From the NCBI GenBank assembly GCA_947568835.1, contig OX387603.1:6546701-6610700 (forward strand): DNA of 64,000 bases, given 5' to 3'. Position numbers and translations under genes: made by a program. Numbering within the stretch: the first letter of the stretch is position 1; every line of letters starts with the position of its first letter. The notes under the pieces are model-generated. The model was not told the DNA's origin, made no database searches, and saw only the letters and a program-made list of their open reading frames with translations. The DNA is from Protonemura montana (Eukaryota; Arthropoda; Insecta; Plecoptera; Nemouridae). Below are positions 57,413-64,000 of the stretch, in pieces.

Positions 57413-60400
57413 TGGAGAGGAGAGATAAGAATTTCAAAAATATTGTTTTAATTAGGTGGGGTTTTTTTTTGATGGATTGTCCCAGTGTACGTCCTCTCTC
57501 CCTTCACTTATTACGAGCTTTCTGGGATTCACACTGCACCATTAGTTCCCCGCACGTCAGCTGTTCGGCACCCACTTTTGGCAGATACTAATTGGAATTT
57601 GGAACTGCACTTCGTGCTTTATTTGCTTAAAAATGAAATAACGTCATGCGCTAACGAGACGCCATTTTGATTGGGATAATGGGCTTGCTCTAGAGACATT
57701 CCGTTTCGCTGGACAAATGTTTATACAATAGGTTAGCAGGCAATTACGGAGAGTATCATTTGCTTTTTAGAGGTTATCACTGTGATGGCAAATACTTATT
57801 TCTAGGGTTTTGCTACTTCTGCTTTGGATCGTGGTGATGGAATGTGGAATCAAGCACCGACCTGCGTTACTTTAGGTATGCTAGTAATTGCTATCTAGTG
57901 CTATCATGTGGAAGAGTTCATGCAATTCAAGTAAGGGGAGAGAGGAACATAGTTATCACCTGACCAAAAAAGGTTGTTGGTTGACTAAAACTTGAGAAAT
58001 TAAATTCTCTTGTTTTGAGGTAAACGCAAGTAATTTTGTATTTTTTCCCGGAATATATAAATTAGTACATCCCCACCCCTTCCTGATAGAGTTGATGTTG
58101 GTCAAAATCAATGCGATCCTCTGTCAATGGGTGGCCAATATTTTTCGCGCTGCGTAGTATTTGGACCCCTTCCCCTCTAAAATTTAAAGTCGTGGGTTCT
58201 CGTTCCGATGGGCAGATTAGCTATAAAAGAAAACGACGGAAGATCTTGCATTTATTTTTGGAATAATAGTAAGCAGTACAACTGGCAATACTTGCTAGCT
58301 TTCTGTGGATCGAAGAGAGATAAAGGTAGTCCCTCGTTCATTAGCGTGACAGTAATTGACAATCTATTTATATAATTAATGTTTTGAACTATTATTATTG
58401 GCAAGTAAATTTAGTTCAATAATAAATATAAACGATAATTTAGCGAGAAGTTTGTAAACTCGGAGGGTAAAAGAACATTGACCCTATTTCCAAACATTTT
58501 GACAAAAAAATGGGGCTATCCGTGAATGAGCAAGGTCGTACTGGCCGCGTATTGGGTATGAGTCACACTGGTTCGGAGGCTAGCCCAGGTTAAGAAGTTG
58601 GTCAAAGGTCCTTGGCGATGTGGGGTACCTGTCATTGACGGCTAGATTTTGTGTCAGGCCGGCTGATTGTCGGGACTTTTACTCCCTGGACTGCCTGCTC
58701 GGCTGAAATACCAGTCCCAACAAGGTCATAATACCATTGTTCCCGAATCAGCCGTACTTGAAATACAGCGCCATGGGCTCATAATAAAGTTATAAACATA
58801 AATTAGGCTAGAAGATGCCACTTAGTGCCGACGGTCATCACCCTGAGACTCAGAGGTAGCAATCGATGCTCTCAGTTGCTTCTCGTCTCGCCTGGCCTAA
58901 ACCAACACCCAGTGCTGACAGCCTTCACAAACTTTACCTAGCCTAGGAGGCAGCATCCTGATTGGAATGTTGAAAATACCGATTCTCACGCTGGATTGAA
59001 TTTTAAATGGACGACATCTGAACTAGATCATTGAGGCTCGAGTGTTTTTTTTTAAATTCTTTTACCCGAAATGTGTACAGTGTAGCTCTTTCGATTGGTA
59101 CTAACTAAAAATCCCGGATACCCAAAATCCATCCTCACAATTTAATTTAGCGCACGTATTACGAATCAGTGTAAAATGTTTGCACTCTTATATGTACTTA
59201 GTGGGCTAGGGTCAATTTCTGCTGAGCAAACGAGCCGGCAGCACGTGGTGACGGTTTAGCGATCACTCGATATTGCAGATGTGTAGCACTAATTGAGCAC
59301 TAATGAACGGTATCTGGGTCTCAAAAATTAGTGCTAAATATGGAGGGGGAGCGCGAACTTTTGCTACAAACTTTAAATGAATTGATATGAAAAACTTTCG
59401 GAGCAGTAATTCTACAATTTGGAAAGGACATGTGACTAATTAAGCACTAATTATTATGCTATGTTAGATAATTCGTTAGGTCATGTTTATGGAACTGCAA
59501 GATTGTAAGGAACCATACATTTCTGTGTTGGTTGGTAACACTCGATAGCACCCACACGCACTCTCAGGACCGTGCCCCATGCACCTACATCTAAAAATTA
59601 ATGCTCAAAATGCCTGTTTATTGATTGCATTTTATAAGCGCTTCTAATGCTAGAACGGAAATAACGTTCCTTCATGAGAAGTCTCATGTTGAATCACGAA
59701 GAATTCTCTCTCTGTCAAACAAAAGTCTAACATAATCTTAGTCCGCTGGGATTCGAACTCGAGTTTTGAAAACAACTCAAACACACCGCACAATTCTATT
59801 TGCTCTTCTTCCGCTAGCCTGGCAATATTTCGCAAGGACTATCTGTGGTCCGCTATACCACTATAACTCCCCTCCTCCTCCTGGCGTCTCACAGGCACCG
59901 GAAGCCAGAGGGCGCCACTTGGGGCTTTGCGCCGACTTGAAGACTCAAATCCGCATCCTGCTCGCAGACTCGCCAAAGAGAGTCGGAAATTGGTGCAAAT
60001 GCCAAGTCATTTTTCTCCCGCTTTGCATAGGACAATTATGGAAGGGCATCTTGGCCAAGAATCAAACTTGTGAATGCTCTGCTTCTAAAAGAGGTCAAAC
60101 CATGATGAATGCTGACTGCTGAATAGTTGTACCAAAGATACTGTAGGGTGTACAACCCAGTTATCACTACTCTAACGAAAGTACAACTGGAAATTATAAA
60201 TCTGCGTTTTGATATTCGCATATGTTTATCTTCTGCTGTGGGAATAGTCGAGTTGGTAAACCCGATTCCCCTAGCACCATGCCCCGCCAAGCGCTAAACC
60301 GGACAACGCGCTGTCCCATGAGGAGGATGCCAGCGGCCCGCGAGTATGGGATAATACACGCCTATGTTAGGGATAGTACATTTGCGTGTCAGCGATGGAT

Positions 60401-61739
60401 TCCTTGCACAACTGCCTGTATACTTTCTTCAACTCTGTCCTCCATAAATATCGATTTCCTGACAACCGGACGCCGTCGACTGGACCTGTACCATGATTCA
60501 GTCGCCCAAGCCTTTATCAAATGTTTTTTTCCTTCTTTACGGAAAGATTCCGTTCGGAAGATATGAATATTCAGGATCTGTCGGCGCTGGGTCGAGGTGA
60601 GTGGATGAAGGTGGGAGTCAAGAGTAACGGGGTGTTTTGTATTGCGTAAGCTTCGACCCTTTTCACCTTTGCGACGACGAAACTGCCTCGACAGGCGGTG
60701 TGAAACGACACGGTTTTTTCCACTCTATGCAGACAGGCCGTCAGCTGTTTTTCCTCGCGTCTAATTGCATGGAGTCCGAACGCTGCCACAAAACAGCCCC
60801 GACGCCCCATGCCCGACGCCTACATCGAGGCTAGAGCCAAGCGACTGTAGCCCACGCACAGGACAAGCAGGCTGTCGTATCTCCCCCCTAGCACCACTCC
60901 AGTTGTGGAGACGTGAAGTAATGGGGCGAGACATTAAAAATGCATTAAATGCTATCGCCAAATCTATACCGAGGAACGCGTAAACCGATAAAAATGCTAA
61001 TATACTCCGAAATAAGAGCTGGCAAAGGAACCAATTATTTGTTTAATGTCTATTATATATAAGGACTAGTGCTTGGGAATCCCGATTCCACTTCTGACTT
61101 CTGTACATTCCATTGGCGCACAAGATGCCGATTGCTTCCATCGCCCCCACCATTTGAGGTTCTGGCGAAGTGACCCTCTTGGCATCAACCAACAATTCCT
61201 TTGAGTTGCCGCTCTGGATCGCGATATGGCACAAGCCAATCGATTCAACGTCTTTGGACTGTGAGGGAAAAACTCTGCATTGCTATTGGTTGATGGGTCT
61301 GGCATGCATACTGGGCACAGTTCGCTTTGCCAGAGCAATATGTGCATGTGGCCTATTGGCCTATTGCAATTGGGCCAATAGGACGGCAAAAATGTGCGAT
61401 GGAGCGGAAGCTTGATTTCGGACGGTACAATTTCATTTTTTACCATGCTAGGTACGTTCACGAATTCCAACTGCCACTGGGCAAATTTCGCTTTGACTTT
61501 TCTGGAACTAGGAAATGTTTTCGCAGCAAAGAAAGTTTCAAGTGACCGCAGCAACGAGCAGCAGTCAAACACACTACCTTTAGAAGGCACTGAGAAAAAC
61601 ACAGACAAAGCTAAAACCGTTCTTACATCGGAGGTTCCTAAACACATAACACACCAATAAACAGGAGCATCGTTTTTTTACCTACCGTAAGCTGCGAACT
61701 AGAACCGCTTGGCGAGAGGTTCTCCGTGTTTGCGGGGTC
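57413..61739. other. Gene-poor region
   Basis: More than 4 kb with no gene I can support. Open frames of 60-190 codons occur on both strands, but they overlap one another and show no family motifs. At about 59735-59765 (minus) a B-box-like GAGTTCGAATCCC is present without a convincing tRNA fold. Confidence 0.4.
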
Positions 61740-61995
61740 GGTGATACGCGCGTCCTTCACCCGTAGGTCATGTCTTGGACGGCGCCGACGCCGACGCCGA
61801 CGCCGATGGGGACGCCGCGACGCTCGACAGCGTCGGGCAGTCGTGAGCGCGCCGCGGTACTAGCGAGTCGCTCCCCATCCATCGGGTCCTCGCCGTCTGT
61901 CGTCTCCGAGTACTGCCTCCGAGTCCTTACAGTCGGCATCGGTCCGGCGTCGATCCGGCATGATGCCCGTCTGAAGGTAAGCGTCGATGGCCTGG
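61740..61995. other. GC-rich, CpG-dense block, possible exon or promoter of an unknown gene
   Basis: GC-rich segment with GCCGAC triplet repeats (about 61782-61806) in otherwise AT-rich surroundings. On the plus strand an ATG at 61770 opens a frame that reaches AAG|GTAAGC, a good splice donor, near 61977. On the minus strand an acceptor-like CTTCAG (about 61979) precedes an equally open frame. The evidence does not decide strand or coding status. Confidence 0.25.
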
Positions 61996-63299
61996 CAACC
62001 CGGGGAGGTACCCGACATGCGACATCACCTGCTCTTCCGTCAGGCAGGCGATGGCAAGACAAATGACAGGGGCTGACGAACCGTGCGGATGGAAGGCGAT
62101 AGAGCACCTCCATCGTAATATATGTTTCCCACAACTGACGCTCCTACCCCATAGACTCACGCTTGATTAAATTTGCCAATTAAATTCTACAAGTAAGGGG
62201 TTGAAAATCCATGGTCAATTTAAAACAATAATTTACTCAAGCTAGAAACATAATTACGCGATTTTTTCGTGTTTACTGATACGCTAGGCTTAGAGGGGCC
62301 AGATCGCGCTGCGCCGAAAATGAGCACGGTGTCCGTGAGACGGTTGCGCTGTCCGCCTGATGTCCCGACTGTCATGTCACATAACCACTTCCGCGTTCCA
62401 ATTAATAAGCCAAGTTCACGATTCCCGATGGTAGCCGATAACGACGAAGTCATTTCTCAGCCAACCTGCTTACGACCCACCAACCCACGCCGACCCACGC
62501 GACGGATCTTAAATAAGTTAGCGCCACTTCCAGCGACTGCTCGGTGGAAAACAGTTGACAGACGCCCGCGCCTACCCCCGAAAGTCAAACAAGTGTCGCG
62601 CGCCAAACAGCGACCAAAGTTTCAAGGTTTCTGGGTGAACTATGCTCGAGGGTTAACGGGACATGTTTGGTGGAGGGGCAGTTGGACAGAAGCGACGACT
62701 CAAATGCACGTAGGGTCGTGGTTTTTCCGCGAATCGAGCACGTCGACGCGTTTTAAAGAAACTGCAGAAGATAGAATTTTATATTTCAATCAAAACTCGT
62801 GCTGTTGTTGGTTATCGTTCAGGAAAGCCAAACACCTTTGGGAAATTGTAACGGATTCTCTTCGTGGAAATTTTGAACAGAACTAGAGCTGCAAGAATAA
62901 GTAAAAATATACGATAATGCTCGTGCTCAGATGGTGTAATGAGACTTTATCGGTTGACGTGCTGGATTGTACCGAGATTTTCTCGGAACTTGTATAATGT
63001 GCACTAGATATCGGAACATATTCACTACATTTTTTTGAAGCAGGTACATTTCACTTCCATGCGGAAAAGCACGTACGTTTGAAACGAATGAAAACTCGGA
63101 TCGCAGATCAACGTTGTCACGATCGAGCTTTTCCAATTTGATTGACGCTGTACAGTACAAGCCAGTATGGATCCGATGGATATTCAATTCAATCCGCTGC
63201 CCCACTAAGCAAGAGTTAATTAAAAAAACATCCGCATACCCGTTCACTTTGTTTACATTTTGAAAAACGCGTGCCACATTGATTGGTTTGTGGTGTTTA
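61996..63299. other. Spacer without recognised gene
   Basis: It holds a 205-codon open frame (62269-62886, plus) with no recognisable motif and no nearby splice or promoter support. Otherwise I see nothing. Confidence 0.4.
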
Positions 63300-63728
63300 G
63301 ACGCACTGTTTTGACATCTGGCCATGCAGCACTGGTCTCATAGCGTCGGTGAATAAGTGGATGATGATGAGGATGATGATGAACTTAACCTAGCCTAGAA
63401 GGAAGGAGGGGAAACCCGGTGCCGGCACGTAGCCTACTCCTGTTGAAGAGCACCTAGGGGACCACCGGCTTAACGTCCCTTCCGAAGGACGGTACAACTC
63501 AAACAGCAGGATTCCTCCACAAATCCATGCTGTCGAGAGGTTGATAAGTAAGGCGAATGAAGTTGTTGTACTAACTTTCATACCTCCGAGTTCTCTCCCG
63601 AAGAGAACTGGTCATGTGTATGATGGTCACCATCCAATACCTGACTCAGCGCAGTGTTGCTTAAGGTCGGTGATCTCACGAGAACCTGTGTTTCCAACAC
63701 GCCAAACCGTTCGGTCGCGTGCTGCAGC
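63300..63728 (-). mobile_element. 5S rRNA-derived SINE, copy E, full length
   Basis: This is the best-preserved full copy. On the minus strand it starts with a 5S-like head (GACCGAACGGTTTGGCGTGT, GTGAGATCACCGACCTTAAG, ATTGGATGGTGACC). The body CTTATCAACCTCTCGACAGC and GGGACGTTAAGCCGGTGG follows, then the 3' end CAGATGTCAAAACAGTGCGT. Simple ATC repeats occur just before the 3' block. Confidence 0.85.
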
Positions 63729-64000
63729 CATGGTAACAGAAAATGTGATTTGAGCCGCTCACATTTCCTGTGCGTCTACAAATAAAGTGAACTGACACGG
63801 ACTGCATATGTGCTGCACTTGCACACACTTTGCTTGTACGTTTAGATCGATCCGACGGAAAAGACGAGAGCCGTGACTGCGAGCTAAGCCGAGAGACGTT
63901 TTCAAACTCTAACGTATTTTGAAGATTAGAACCAGAAAATGGTCTACCTCTGTGGCTCCAGGAGCAGCACCAAGATATTTTACTTCTTTAGGGTTAAGAT
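63729..64000. other. Window end, nothing recognised
   Basis: The last 270 bases carry no coding motif or repeat that I can identify. Confidence 0.4.

Noticed and set aside
59735-59835. Possible tRNA on the minus strand (B-box-like GAGTTCGAATCCC)
   Set aside because: No convincing A box, D arm or acceptor stem could be drawn.
61066-61647. 193-codon minus-strand open frame
   Set aside because: No recognisable motif, and competing open frames occur on both strands over the same DNA.
62269-62886. 205-codon plus-strand open frame
   Set aside because: No signal peptide, domain motif or splice context; composition looks non-coding. Kept only as an untested possibility.

Overview
The window is animal nuclear DNA, most likely from an arthropod. 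The genes are split by many short and medium introns with GT..AG borders. The IAP is of the arthropod/vertebrate BIR-RING kind, and several interspersed repeats carry a 5S rRNA-like head matching animal 5S genes. I cannot name the species. Splice sites were placed by eye. In every multi-exon gene the summed coding length is a multiple of three and the exon phases agree, which is good internal support.

Layout. (1) 1-780, plus strand: the 3' part of an inhibitor-of-apoptosis gene (last BIR plus RING). (2) 1790-16613, minus strand: a complete MSH2 mismatch-repair gene, 15 coding exons, 910 aa, tail-to-tail with the IAP gene. Its 6-kb intron 2 hosts an intronless plus-strand gene (15230-16162) for an unrecognised secreted acidic-repeat protein with a basic C-terminus. 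(3) 18392-33682, minus strand: a complete PHIP/BRWD gene, 25 coding exons, 1613 aa (WD40 repeats, Tudor-like region, two bromodomains). (4) 34408-53170, plus strand: a complete CTR9 gene (PAF1 complex), 17 coding exons, 1184 aa, head-to-head with BRWD across about 725 bp. (5) 53171-64000: gene-poor, with a hAT remnant, SINE copies and no gene I can defend.

Mobile DNA is concentrated in introns, above all in CTR9. There is a 4.1-kb DNA transposon with about 470-bp terminal inverted repeats, a 4-bp target duplication and an uninterrupted 860-aa transposase-like ORF in antisense (intron 4). Two hAT deletion derivatives keep the transposase start and have perfect 8-bp target duplications (introns 7 and 15). 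A foldback element lies in intron 8 and a tRNA-like sequence in intron 15. Elsewhere there are five 5S-derived SINE copies, two LINE 3' ends and a TTF-type hAT element.

The host genes are housekeeping nuclear functions (apoptosis control, mismatch repair, chromatin reading, transcription elongation). The shared BRWD/CTR9 upstream region may coordinate those two. The most unusual items are the nested secreted-protein gene inside MSH2, the apparently intact antisense transposon in CTR9, a small inverted copy of the last CTR9 exon flanked by short inverted repeats, and a bromodomain 2 that has Asn where human PHIP has Thr.
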